Of a stretch of DNA of 57,501 nt, positions 26,037 through 36,565 are shown piece after piece. A program made the position numbers and the translations under genes. How positions within the stretch are numbered: the stretch's first letter is position 1; each line of letters starts with the position of its first letter. Source of the DNA: Lingula anatina (lineage: Eukaryota; Brachiopoda; Lingulata; Lingulida; Lingulidae). The notes below the pieces were generated by a model that was given only the letters and a program-made list of their open reading frames with translations, was not told the origin of the DNA and ran no database searches. The stretch lies in the NCBI RefSeq assembly GCF_001039355.2, contig NW_019775390.1, forward strand, positions 146,029 through 203,529, read 5' to 3'.

Positions 26037-27586
26037 TTGTATGTTGAGCCCATTTACCTATTTAAAAAAAACGAATGAAAACGTGAAATATAATTTTTCA
26101 TAAATATACGCTGAATACTTTAAATGATATAAAAATATCTAACATTCTCAGTATTTAAACAATCCTTAAAATATAATAAAATATTCCTGAGTAACACAAG
26201 TATTAAAAGTGTGTGCAAATACTGTATAGACCAAATAATAACCAAATATTTCCATGGATGAAATCACCCATAGACGCAGTTCAGAAATCTAGTTAAATCT
26301 TCTGGTAAAAATAAAAATATCTGAATTTGCAAATTGCTTCCTTCTTTATATTTCCATTTTTCTTGAGGAAAATTAGTATGCAAATAGTTTAGAAATACAA
26401 ACCCTTTTAAATGATAATAATCGGACTGGTTCATGAAGGTCGGCTTGCTCCTAGTCAGCATATTTCTTCTTCAAGCGAAATGTCAGTGATCTCAGATAAT
26501 TATCGTTTCAAATATTTTGATTCGCACAACCACTGCCAAGAACTGTTGTTCCTTGTGATAATGTTTTCATTTCAACACAAACTACTTGTATCGCAATGAG
26601 AAAAGTTTTGTTTGCTCTTGGACACAAGACTGTTGCCATGACGACTCCTCATTAACAAACTGAAGCTTTCTCCGTTCTATTCAGTACTAAGTGGTCACAA
26701 GTACCCACTTCGGGTTATTTTGAGGGGCCAAAACTAAAGCAACGTAACACGGGCCTAATAGAACACGTAGCTCACGCGAAACCTGAGTACAATGGCGGAG
26801 ATAAAAAAACTACTTGGGCCCCTCAGAATGTATATCTTTTGATTGAAACTTAGTATTAAGTCGTTGCTATTAGCGTTTAATCCGCAAAAGACGCTCAAAT
26901 CAAAAACAGCCTTAATACTTAATCAGCGCTTTTTATCAAAATTCAAGTAATTTAAAAAAAAAGTCAAATTAATTAATCAAGATATTTCTCGGTACCACCT
27001 GTGTAGTTCTTCGACATGTTTGAATGCATTAAAACAATACCATGAGTGATTTGATTGATTATATCTATATCACCATAATTGGTATATAATATCAGGCTTC
27101 AGCAAATAATGATAGAGGTTTTAGATTGTACAATTAATTCAACATTTGTGTATATACCAACCAGGGCTCCGTATCTCGAAAGGTTAGCTACGTTGCGCAC
27201 GTGCGCAAACGTCTCGATTCCATGGCCCCGTATCTCTAAATAGAATCGGTTATGAAATCGAGACACTTGCGCACGTGCGCAACATAGCGAACCTTTCGAG
27301 ATACGGAGCCCAGTACTGATAGCATTACGAAGTATCCATCCCGTTATTATCTAATTGTTATCTAATTGTTTGCTCTGTTTGATAACAATTGTATTTTCTC
27401 AGCAATGCTCTGTAAACGAGTTACAACTAATTGCGCTAAGTGGGAGACAAGTTGATGAAAGTTTTCTGGGTGTGCGTCAATTGGCTACAGGTGGCGACAC
27501 AAGACGAAGTATAAGCAAGAAAAGGCGACTCCAAATTTAACTTGAAATCGGAGTTGGAAGGAATACCAGAGGAAGAGAAGGTCTAC

Positions 27587-27633
<47 letters not shown>

Positions 27634-29582
27634 ATCAGAAAAGACTATTAATGTTTAGCGTACCGTTTCACTGTCATGGAAACCGCGCTTACTAAACAAC
27701 GTGCGCACATGAACACAAATCACAAACAGTTCGTGCCTTGTTTCCTTTTTTTTTTTTTTTTTTTTTGCTAAAGAGGGAGAAAAAAATCAGGAACAGAGAT
27801 TGAGATCAAAGTATGTTCAAAAGGTATGCTCAAAACAGTTCATAAGGTTAGATTGCCAATTGGTATTTAGAAATCAAAGGCAAGTCGGTAAAACCCATTT
27901 GAATGTGCTAGAGATTACTTCAACATAGATCAAACCATGGATATTTGTAATCCCTTGATCAAACGAGGAAGATTACCGACCGTTGCACAGTTTATCACGT
28001 TTCTTGAGTTTATTCCATTAGCTCAAACCCACGGAGTCGAAATGGCATCATAAGCGTCAATTATTTTTCTCCATAGATAGAATCCTGGTTTAATTTTGTC
28101 GGCGTAAATATGTAGCGAGCCGGATACAAGAATATCTGAACCCAAAGCATGCTTTAACCGAGTCAAAGGGGAAGGCAGATGCTGTTCCCTGCCAGAAATC
28201 TTCTAATTTTAGCTGTTATTGATTATTTATATCGTTTCATACAATTTTGTACAATTTTAAGACATTTGGGAGAAAGGGGAGCTCTGTGTCCTCCAAGCTT
28301 ATCTAAAATGTTTTTTATTCTTGCCCCCCCCCTCCCTTACCCCTCTAAATCCATTAGGTAGTCGCATATGTGTATATCACGTTAACACAATTTAGACAAA
28401 TCAATATAACATTATCTTCGTTCTGTGATATTCTTGACAAATATCAATATATGATCGCCTTTACATTGCTGCCTGCATACTGTGTACTATATGTGTTGCC
28501 ATGATAACCTGTGGGCCAGAGATTCTCTTAGACCGCATTCACAACGAGTTGAGCCATGGCTCTACAAAGTCACGAACTAAATATGGCGGACATACATGAA
28601 AGGAAAACCGCCTAATCTTTTAATAGTCTCTCCGCCTCTCACACGCCTCCCCATGTGTCGTCCCAAAGGAGCCGAGATTTAATGACTGTATCCCCGCAGG
28701 GACGACGCATGGGGAGGCGTGTGAGAGGCGGAGAGGCTATTAAAAGATAAGGCGGTTTTCCTTTCATGTATGTCCGCCATATTTAGTTCGTGACTTTGTA
28801 GAGCCATGGCTCAACTCGTTGTGAATGCGGTCTAAGATTCTACAAGGGCTCGTTCCCAATGAAATTATCGTTCTACCAAGATCGACCCAACTCTGCGGGA
28901 AATCTCGCTGAACGCAATCATATTAACAGATTAACACGCCTCCTCCTGGCATTGAGTAGAATACAGAAAAGCTGGTGATTATATGAGTGCGTTGAGAACA
29001 AGTTCTACGTAGAAAGATGGTTACATTAGCTCTGCCAAGGAGGTTCTGTTTTCACTCCTGTTTGTTTGTCTGTCTGTCTTTTTGTCATCAACATAACTCA
29101 AATAATGTTATGGACCGATTGTGATGAAATTTTCACGAACTGTCAGAAGTGGGCCAAGGAACAGATGATTAGTTTTTGGTGGTGACCCGGATCAGTAATC
29201 AATCAATAATCAATCAATAATCAAAAATCAAAAAAACTAAATTATTATAGAATGAAAATTTAGGGGTGAAACGGCATTGGATGGAGACTTTGCTGCCTTG
29301 GCGGAGGTCTGTGCTCTCGGAGTGCTTTTCTAGTTGGGAATGCGCCCTTAGGCTTGTACTAGCTTCACGCTATATTGTCCGTCTTTATAATGAAAACGCC
29401 TGAAAAACAATAGCTTGCTTCGAACAATCTGCCGCAGAGGGACGATCACCTACCACAAATGGAAGTATGTGTTTTTTACGTCCAATTTACCAAGGAATAC
29501 AAGCTCTGTGTAATAGGCCATGTAGTGTAACAATAGCTTAAAAACCCATGTACGTAAATTAAATAAACAATATATAACAATT

Positions 29583-29613
<31 letters not shown>

Positions 29614-32600
29614 TTATTATGCAAGATGTCCAGGTGTATATCCCTACTTTTTATATGTAGCAGTGTAAGTGCATGCGATATATTCTATTTAATTCAAGTT
29701 GCGTAGTGCTTGTTCAAAACTTAATAATGTTATTTGACCATTTTTATTTCTTCTCAAGATCAAGCAGTGTTTTTATTTATTTTTCAATATAATTGACGAA
29801 GCACTGAACACAAGCCAATGATAAACATTTCATTTTATAACGAATAATGTATATTGCCATTCATAATTACTATCATTACCTTTTATTCTCTTCAGAACAA
29901 CAGAGCAGTTCATCTAAGAAATTGTTCGTTTTGATCCTCTCTGTGTGAGCTGCTTAATGCTGGTATGATTAAAGTTTATTGCAGAATTGACAGACAAGAC
30001 TGTCAACGGCGGCATTTATACTTGTCACCTGTCTTAACCTTCTAGTTTTAACATCTCCATATGCAATAACACGACCACCGTGTGTCTGTCTATGCAACCT
30101 TGGTAGATCCGAGATGGTACGAATACAAATTCGAGCAAGCATAGAGAAAATCGTTTTAGCGTTAAAGGTACACAAACCCGTTAGACCTTAATGTATAAAA
30201 GAAAATGAAAAATTTCCTTAAAATTCCAACACTTTAAAATCACCAAGGTATGGCACTAACCATAGGGCCTACCGAAAACCGTTTGCAGAAAGAGGATCTT
30301 TTTTTTTAGTTCCAAGTTTATGAGTTATCTTCGTAATGGAAATGGAGCCTGTTGAATCTCACTCTTACAGGTTTTTTTTACAGGGGATATTGAGTATTAT
30401 GCATGGCATGTCGCTGTAATACTCTGAATCATTCTTGCCATTGTTCTCAGGTGTATTGTCACGTTTGTATACATATATCTTCTTTGTGATATATTGCCGT
30501 TGGAAAAATAATTTCTATTTGTATGTTAGAGGCTATAACAGTGACTGATTTGAATTGATAGATGTCCATTTCTAAGCTTCGATCAATCAACAGCTGCATT
30601 ACATTATAATACTAATCTGCGGATATAATGAAAAATTCTTTAAATAGGTAGATGAATTATAAAATTATTACAGTCCTGAATCTTGAAACTCAACATGCTC
30701 ATATACAATGAAACCATTCCCAATGAAACTATCGTTACCTCCGCCAAGGAGGTTATGTTTTCACCCCTGTTTGTCTGTTTGTCATCAACATAACTCAAAA
30801 AGTTATGGACCGATTTTGATGAAATTTTCAGAGTAGGTGGGAAATGGGTTAACTTAGAAGTGATTATTTTTTGGTGGTGATCCGGATCAATAATCAATCA
30901 ATAATCAATAATAATAAAAAAATCGCTGTCTTGGCGGAGGTCTGCGCTCTCGGAGTGCTTTTCTAATTCTATGTAGGTCGATCCAACTCCACGGGGACTC
31001 TCGCTGAATGCACAAATATTAACTGAATGACAAGCTTCCCAGCGTTGAATACAAAAAAGCTGGTGATAATACTAGCTGGAAATCGACAGGAGGCGTGTTA
31101 ATCCGTTAATATGGTTGCATTCAGCGAGAGTCCCCACGGAATTGGATCGATCTACATAGAATGATAGGCTCATTGGGAATGTGCCCAATGTGTCACACTG
31201 CTATATGCTGGTAGATGTACAATGTAGATGAAAGCGTAGGCCGCACTTCTGGTCTGAAAGAAATAAGACACCGCCGATCTTCCCGTGTATCTCCTCCCGG
31301 CGGAATTCTAATTTCTTGTTGTTTACACTAACTACGCGTATGGCACTCAAAGGGCAAATGATGTGAAGGTTTGCGTTTTAATCAGAACTCAAAGTGCACT
31401 CCATGATTACTTCGCCCCCGTTCTGTCACGTGCTCCACTGGTACTTCTTCTCTTGTTTGTTAAGCCGTTCATTATCTCCAATCTGGACACAAAAATGTCT
31501 TGGCCTCAGATCCTCACACGTTTGCGATAATTTATTTATTTTTCTAATCATTACGCCTGCACATAGGCTTTGAATTTCTCTTATAACTTATAATGGAACA
31601 CAACACAATAGAAAAAATGTAAGAAATACCACGAAGGGGATTTAGCATAGACGTCATCACTTTGTCATTACGTTTTGCGGACCAATTATTTCAGGACACG
31701 CGCATTTCTGTCAATTTCATGCAATTAAGATAATGATCATTACAACAGTTATAAGTTCTTGATTCTCCAGGCTTGGTCTGATCCATTCATCCTCTACCGT
31801 TGGCTGCAGCTAATAAACAGATAGTGATCATGAGTTACCGCATTTGTTGGTAAAAAATAAAACAACTGCAGCCTTGGAAACTTTGATAACATCAGGCAGA
31901 AAATTCGACAAAGGAATTAACAATAAAAATTGGCATAGCCAAAACCATTTTCGACAAGATAATGAAAATCCTCAAAAAACAAACCAAACTAAAAATATCT
32001 CAATTAGTTTAAGCTAGAATTACAGCTTGATTGTTTACAGTTAAACAAATAGATTGTTACAACTTCCGACCTTGACATTTGGAAGTAAAAACCGTGCAAT
32101 ATCTTAGGAAAAACTAAGTGCGACTGAAATGCGGTTTACCAAGGAAAGGACATGTCCCAAATGAAAAACACTAAATAAAACAAGCACTAAAACAAAGTAA
32201 AAAAAGATATTGCAAACCCCCAGAGAAAGTCGAGTGAAATGGCTGGGTTACGAGGAAAAAAAGAGTGAAAACATCTGGCAATCTCTGGCAAAATACTGTA
32301 GAGAGAACGATAGTAAGACAGAGCACGATAGTAAGACAAGTCCCGGCGATCGTAAGGAGCCCCAGCTAATGCATGGGAGCTTGGAGAAAAATACGAATTT
32401 GTCAAAAATGGGAGTTAACACCAAAGAGATAATTAGAAATGGAAAAGAAAGAGAACTGTGGAAATTCATGGCCGCCTACGTTTAAAAAATTGGACACATA
32501 CATGTAGTCGCGTGCCCACACGCACACACACACACGTATACATGTTGAAGGGCATTTATTCATTAACAGCAGAAAAAAATAATAGAAGAAAACTAGAAGG

Positions 32601-35068
32601 TTCTGATGTGAATAACCTCTTACATTAGGTGATACCGACGGGATCGAAAGAGCGACTGTATATATCAAATTTAACTGAAATAATCGGATTAATCATATAT
32701 TAAGATCCATAACATCCAAAAAAATCCTCATGTTCATGTATAAGGTCAATCTGTATCAGACTCTTTTCTTTAAACAAGAGAAAAGACATGCGTTTTGTTC
32801 TGGAAGGTGTAACTTGTAATGAAATTGCAAGGTATTCAGTTCACCTTATCTTTGACATACTTAAATAGATTTTGTACACTTCACAAACGTAACTTCTTCC
32901 ATATAATCCTTTTTAGCTAGTGCTACAATGTTGTTTGAACATGTGGTCTTCATGTATATGATTCTAAAACAGATCAAATGTTTCAGAAACAACGTTTGTC
33001 TGTTATTCATTGGACTTTATTCGGAAACAAATTATGTGTCTCTGCAGGTACATTTTGTAGTGGTTTTTTTTTAATCAACACCAAAATGGTCAGAAAATTC
33101 TAAACAAACAAGATAGTCACCTAGATGCACTTGTTTATAAGACTTCCTTAAACCGATTAATTGCGTACTCAATAAAATACGAATGACATGGCGCTTCCTA
33201 CACGTGAGTTTGATGCAACATACTGCCATGAGTGACCCTTAACGTTAACAAGGTTTCTTAGAAGTCATTGCATACCGTACTGCACGTATCAGTGACATGG
33301 GGTTCTATATGAACAATGATGTTGGATAAGTATTAAGATCTACTAAAGTATGAAGTTAATTAACCCCGGTGGGATCAATTCCACAATTTATTCTGCGTCC
33401 CTCCTGATTAAACCTGCCCGCAGAAATGGAAAAAATGACCAGTGGCTTTTGATGTACCAGAACTAACCCATATCTCAAAGAAACGAGAGAAAGTTTTCCA
33501 TTATATAAGCGGGCGCGCACAGATGCCAGAAATACACGTGGGAAAAAACATGGCATCTGTTTTAGACGAGGTGCACGTTGGTTTGATCATGATAACAACG
33601 AGTATCACCCGGAGCAATGTCTCTGAGATACCGATCAACTTGAAAAGATAGCTCTTGCATACACAGATGAAACTCGCACTGGGATAGGTCTCAGTGACGT
33701 CAACACACTGTCAGATTGGTTTATCGGTGATTTTAATTGGTTGTGAGAAGAATACACATACAGTGTAAGGTACCAGTAATGGTACACCTTTAACTCCTAA
33801 GTTACATTTGAGAATTGAGTTTTCTTCAATCAAGAGCTTATATTTAAATTGTTTACCGCCAATATTGCGATGTCTGTCTAATGCATCTTCATCAAGGAAT
33901 AAGACTATATGTTGACTGAAGAAAACAAATACTATACTATATAGAGACTCAGTTAGCCTGGGTTTTTAGGCATAATGGCCCACCAGGGTGGGTGGACAGT
34001 GGCGTTTTAGCACAGCTTAAGCAATGGCTTAATAGTGGTGTCATTTAGTTTTAACTCTTTTCACTGGCAAAGTTAATGGCTTGATATCTTGGTGACGTAC
34101 TGTAGTGTAATTTTTAACCAGTTCCGGTTTACTTCTATGTTCGTGAGTACTTTTAACGCACCACCTCACTGATGGCCTTGGTAGCTCTAAGGGAAACACG
34201 AATCAACTCCATTCAGCATCTTCTTCATGTCTTAATGAAAGTAAATGCTTTTTTCTTGTCATTTAGAGAAATGTGTTTTTATTACGATCACTTTCGTTCA
34301 TCAAATAGCATAAAAGTGGATGTTTCTAAAGGCATAGAACGTATCCACCAAGTTGTTTTATCTACGTGCCTTCATACCTGTATATTTATTTTTTGCCAGC
34401 ATTTCCACAAAATATTACGTTGGCACAGTTTTAAAACCGTCGATCTGAGAAAAGAGGAAAACCAACGTTAACGCGAAGATACACGTGACAGAACTTCTGG
34501 CCATAGACTAGACAGTGCTTGGACATAGACTGGACATTGGGCAGTGGTTTGACATAGACTGGACATTGGGCAGTGGTTTGACACAACCCACTAGTTAGAT
34601 ACTTTCTTTGACAGGACATTGGTAAATCTTCTCTGCTATTTGTAGTATACATGTATCTATAGCATGCAACGTGACACTTCACGGCTTAAAACTGTGTTGG
34701 AAAATGCTTGGCAACGGACACAGCTATGTATACGTATGTTAGAATCGAGCCCAGGCCCCATTCATTCTAAGTGTTTTAACATTTTGAAAAAAAAGCATCG
34801 ATGTTATATGACATTAGAGTGTTTGGGTGGCAATCAATACACTTATACGTAAATTCCGAGACATAACCATAACTCTCAGAGAAAACTACGAGCTGGCTTA
34901 TCGTATTGAAGCCAAATTTAGAGACGAACTTGGTCACTAAGTGACAGCCGTCACTATGCATTGCTTTACCGGCGAAATTTCTCCCAATTGATAAAGAAAA
35001 AAAGAGAAAACTTACCGATTAAGATGCCGCTCCGCTGGCGATCCGGGGTTCATGATAGCCGTCGACAT
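22174..35068 (-). CDS. CIMIP2B-like: CIMIP2B/FAM166B-like ciliary microtubule inner protein, complete six-exon gene
   Basis: Splicing six minus-strand exons (35068-35016, 25161-24923, 24291-24068, 23775-23625, 23372-23133, 22316-22174) gives one open frame of 349 aa. Every junction is GT-AG and every phase matches (2, 1, 0, 1, 1). Four copies of the family hallmark (Y-x-G-H-I/V-P) sit at about residues 19-24, 96-101, 224-229 and 298-302. SPYQMDNSSPRKYFMSG at 207-223 followed by GYMGHVP, and then HQALNDF at 244-250, is the most diagnostic stretch. It closely parallels vertebrate FAM166B (CIMIP2B), as far as I recall that sequence. Family members bind inside the doublet microtubules of motile cilia and sperm flagella, so that location is the expected one. 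The protein is somewhat longer than vertebrate CIMIP2B (about 275 aa), mainly through a Lys/Glu-rich insert in exon 2 and a linker in exon 3. Intron 1 is 9.85 kb. Confidence 0.88.
22519..22558. repeat. A homopolymer in intron 5 of the CIMIP2B-like gene
   Basis: About 40 consecutive A on the plus strand. Confidence 0.95.
22801..23053. mobile_element. MITE, family D copy 3 (most complete), in intron 5
   Basis: A palindromic element of about 253 bp. The left arm (GACCATTTCCCA, GGATCGATCTATCTCC, CGCTAAATTGC, CATGCCTACTGAAGCTGCTA) is mirrored on the right by TTTAGCAGCTTCAGTAGGCG, AAGCAATTTAGCGAGAAAC, GGTGGATCGATCC and TGGGAACCC. The GGGGGTAATTAATTATCG core marks the family. It lies between exons 5 and 6 of the CIMIP2B-like gene and does not touch the splice sites. 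Confidence 0.88.
23133..23372 (-). CDS. CIMIP2B-like: CIMIP2B-like exon 5
   Basis: Acceptor ACATTTCAG and donor GCCAG|GTAATG. It encodes GYMGHVPHSQNKVGKCFSF, HQALNDF, a basic middle and finally GMIPRYAGHVP. GC content is higher here than in the flanking introns. Confidence 0.9.
23625..23775 (-). CDS. CIMIP2B-like: CIMIP2B-like exon 4
   Basis: Acceptor ACATCCAG and donor TCCG|GTAAGT. It encodes 50 residues ending SPYQMDNSSPRKYFMS, the most family-diagnostic segment. Confidence 0.88.
23847..23898. repeat. (AAT)n microsatellite in intron 3
   Basis: About 17 AAT units. Confidence 0.93.
24068..24291 (-). CDS. CIMIP2B-like: CIMIP2B-like exon 3
   Basis: Acceptor GTTCAACAG and donor TTGCCG|GTAAGT. 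It begins HIPRHHLYNWGKSFPETAND, completing the second motif, followed by a charged linker of about 50 residues. Confidence 0.87.
24581..24740. repeat. (TC)n and (GA)n tracts facing each other in intron 2
   Basis: A TC run at about 24581-24629 and a GA-rich run at about 24695-24740 are complementary, about 65 nt apart. They could form a stem in the pre-mRNA. Confidence 0.85.
24923..25161 (-). CDS. CIMIP2B-like: CIMIP2B-like exon 2
   Basis: Acceptor TTCCAATAG and donor TTCAG|GTACGT. It encodes YAGHIPMYKFHGVGESIGKV, a Lys/Glu-rich linker and then MIAGYSG. The donor splits the Gly codon of the second YxGHIP motif. Confidence 0.88.
25978..26036. repeat. (TAA)n microsatellite
   Basis: About 19 TAA units with one early interruption. 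Confidence 0.93.
26632..26645 (+). promoter_or_regulatory. X-box match (RFX site) in intron 1
   Basis: GTTGCCATGACGAC fits RYYNYYATRRNRAC at every position. RFX factors control ciliary genes through this element. The consensus is degenerate, so one or two chance hits are expected in a window this size. Confidence 0.35.
27165..27310. mobile_element. MITE, family G, 146 bp with 3-bp CAG target duplication
   Basis: Arms of about 64 bp (GGCTCCGTATCTCGAAAGG... inverted as ...CCTTTCGAGATACGGAGCC) differ at only a few positions, and CAG flanks both ends (27162-27164 and 27311-27313). Each arm contains the palindrome TTGCGCACGTGCGCAA, or nearly so. Terminal GG and a CWG-type duplication suit a PIF/Harbinger origin. 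Confidence 0.87.
27592..27631. repeat. (GT)n microsatellite
   Basis: About 20 GT units. Confidence 0.94.
28495..28508 (+). promoter_or_regulatory. X-box match (RFX site) in intron 1
   Basis: GTTGCCATGATAAC fits RYYNYYATRRNRAC completely and carries the strong GTTGCCATG core. It ends 18 nt before a MITE insertion begins. Confidence 0.35.
28527..28836. mobile_element. MITE, family A, 310 bp near-perfect palindrome
   Basis: Two 138-bp arms (CTTAGACCGCATTCACAACG... and its inverse) differ at only three positions by my alignment, separated by a 34-nt loop. The direct repeat ATTCT flanks both ends (28522-28526, 28837-28841). An alternative reading treats TTA/TAA as part of the termini. Such high arm identity implies a recent insertion or arm-to-arm gene conversion. 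Confidence 0.9.
28846..29347. mobile_element. MITE, family E copy 1, carrying a nested repeat
   Basis: The left end GGGCTCGTTCCCAATGAAA is mirrored by TTGGGAATGCGCCC on the right. The inner parts ACTCTGCGGGAAATCTCGC and AACACGCCTCCTCCTGGC are shared with copies at 30711 and 52104. The right arm is split by a family F insertion (29026-29333). The element begins only a few nt after the family A duplication. Confidence 0.82.
29026..29333. mobile_element. Repeat family F, copy 1 (nested in the family E right arm)
   Basis: Left end CTCTGCCAAGGAGGTTCTG, then GTTTGTCTGTCTGTC, CATCAACATAACTCA, GACCGATTGTGATGAAATTT and TTTTTGGTGGTGACCCGG. The right end is CTTGGCGGAGGTCTGTGCTC and GAGTGCTTTTCTAG. CTCYGCCAAGG is inverted at the two ends. 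As I recall, this sequence is widespread as a repeat in marine animal genomes, but I could not check that. Confidence 0.8.
29581..29621. repeat. (TTA)n microsatellite
   Basis: About 13 units with one T interruption. Confidence 0.92.
30711..31186. mobile_element. MITE, family E copy 2, with a nested repeat in its left arm
   Basis: CCATTCCCAATGAAACTATC on the left mirrors ATGATAGGCTCATTGGGAAT on the right. CGGGGACTCTCGCTGAATGC mirrors GCATTCAGCGAGAGTCCCC. The left arm is interrupted after ACTATCG by family F (30735-30966) and resumes as TTCTATGTAGGTCGATCC. Confidence 0.85.
30735..30966. mobile_element. Repeat family F, copy 2 (nested in the family E left arm)
   Basis: Same order as copy 1: CTCCGCCAAGGAGGTTATG, CATCAACATAACTCAAAAAG, GACCGATTTTGATGAAATTT, TTGGTGGTGATCCGG, a (AATCAATC)-rich spacer, then TTGGCGGAGGTCTGCGCTC and GAGTGCTTTTCTAA. 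It is better preserved at its ends than copy 1 but has a shorter spacer. Confidence 0.82.
34501..34579. repeat. 29-bp tandem repeat, two exact copies plus a degenerate leader
   Basis: The unit begins GACATAGACTGGACATTGGG, at 34522 and 34551, and is preceded by the diverged CATAGACTAGACAGTGCTTG. Confidence 0.85.
35016..35068 (-). CDS. CIMIP2B-like: CIMIP2B-like exon 1 (coding part)
   Basis: ATG at 35068-35066 starts MSTAIMNPGSPAERHLN and the donor CG|GTAAGT follows in phase 2. Joining CG to the C at 25161 gives Arg, then YAGHIP, in the position where relatives have a Pro/Asn-rich leader before the first motif. The assignment rests on phase, donor quality and motif position. The exon is far from the rest, so it is less certain than the others. 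Confidence 0.7.
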
Positions 35069-35260
35069 TGCCTTCCCTAACTACCTTTTTCCCAAACAAA
35101 CTATCGATATTTGTTATTAAATGTTCTCTTTTTTCACGAAAAGATCGTATCTTCCTAAAGCGTTGACCCCTTCTTGTTTACCGTATATTTACTACTGGTC
35201 GTGTTCTGCTTACTTAAGAAAGCTGTCAAAGGCGTACGTAGCAACCGTTCGCTCCAATAG
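35069..35260 (-). promoter_or_regulatory. Putative promoter of the CIMIP2B-like gene
   Basis: Immediately upstream of ATG 35068 on the minus strand. A GGTTGCTACG half-site (TAGCAACC at 35239-35246 on plus) of RFX X-box type lies about 170 bp from the ATG. No TATA box is obvious. Confidence 0.3.
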
Positions 35261-36463
35261 CAAAATTCAATGTTAAGCCAAATTCAAACGCGTTAATTTC
35301 GCTAAATAAGTCTCACCTATGAGTCAAACAACTCCATATTATACGTCTTTATATAAATATTTATTTTGATAATTCTTTGTAGTATTTGTTACACTTTGTT
35401 TTGGAAATAAATAGTAAACATTCCCGGCTCACATTCACTTTTTGTGCACGGCAGCCGGGCTTTGCAGTGGACAATAAAAGTTAGCGCGCTTAGGTGGATA
35501 ATGTATTGTTCCCAAACAACAGGTGCGTTGAAATGTAATATAGGAAAAGGTTACAACTGACGTCCTTAGTAGACGCTGATTGTAGTTTGAAGCAATATCC
35601 CCTTATCTTTGCCTTAGGACTCCTTTCGCTTCGATTGTCTTAAGAACATCTTCCCTGGATTTTATCTCTAGTGTTTTTTCCTAATAAAAAGATGTTCGTG
35701 TTTTGTTTAACACTTATAGTTCACGTTATTACTAACCTGAAGCTGTGTGAGCTTGCGGTAATGAAAAACGTGGCTGTAAGATAAAAGATAAAATAACAAA
35801 AGAAAGACAGCGTCCAACTAAAACTTGTAATGCAATCAATTAAGTTTATGATTAAATTAGGTTTGAAAATGCGTCACAGAAAAAAATAGGATAAAGAAAC
35901 CTACACGGCAAAGTTTAACAGTGCAGAGGAATTGCATTATTCTTCTGTGTCAGTTTTGTTATAATGAAAACTTTTGTCTGATAATTTTGGCGTTTTGTGT
36001 CTTCACGTGCCGCCTACTGTTTTGCACAGAAAAAGTAAAATCAAAGTGTGATTTCACTGATCGCATAACCTCAAATTTAAAATTTTATAAAAACGTTATG
36101 AAAAATACACTCAAGTACTCTCTTTAGTTTTGTATTATTTGTCACAAATAGACGTTGTTTTTACACATACATAATTACGGATTCTTAAACAAACCATTAC
36201 CTCGAGTAAACTGATCAACATACGTTCATGAATCTACGCTTACAGCAATGATATATGTATATGATAGGTATGTGGATAAGATGCAAGCAGCATATATCAT
36301 GAACACATGGCTGCAATCTCTATTCAGCAGTGGAAAATTTTATTTTAAAACATTAGAGAAAAAAATTAACTTTTTATCAGATGGTTTCATTTATTTTAAT
36401 ACAACCTGTTGCTATAAATGACTTGTGTGACAAAAACATATCACCTCAACCTTTATCCAGATC
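35261..36463. other. Non-coding stretch
   Basis: No gene seen. Short motif-free frames only. Confidence 0.45.
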
Positions 36464-36565
36464 GCCTGTAAAATTTTTGTAACTACAGTAATTCATTTTA
36501 ATGTTGCTATATATATATATAGCCTGTAAAATTTTTGTAACTACAGTAATTCATTTTAATGTTGC

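Larger units (their letters stand above)
25162..35015 (-). other. Intron 1 (9,854 nt) of the CIMIP2B-like gene
   Basis: Bounded by donor GTAAGT at 35015 and acceptor AATAG at 25162. It contains TC, TAA, GT and TTA microsatellites, four MITE insertions (27165, 28527, 28846, 30711) and two full X-box matches (26632, 28495). The remainder (25.4-25.9, 26.0-27.1, 27.6-28.5, 31.2-34.5 kb) has only short motif-free frames. A nested gene is not supported. Confidence 0.65.

Noticed and set aside
29969-30175. 68-codon minus-strand frame in intron 1
   Set aside because: No motif or family resemblance and no splice support.
32187-32668. Overlapping frames on both strands at 32.2-32.7 kb
   Set aside because: No motif, no splice support; CGATAGTAAGACA is a short local repeat that inflates the frames.
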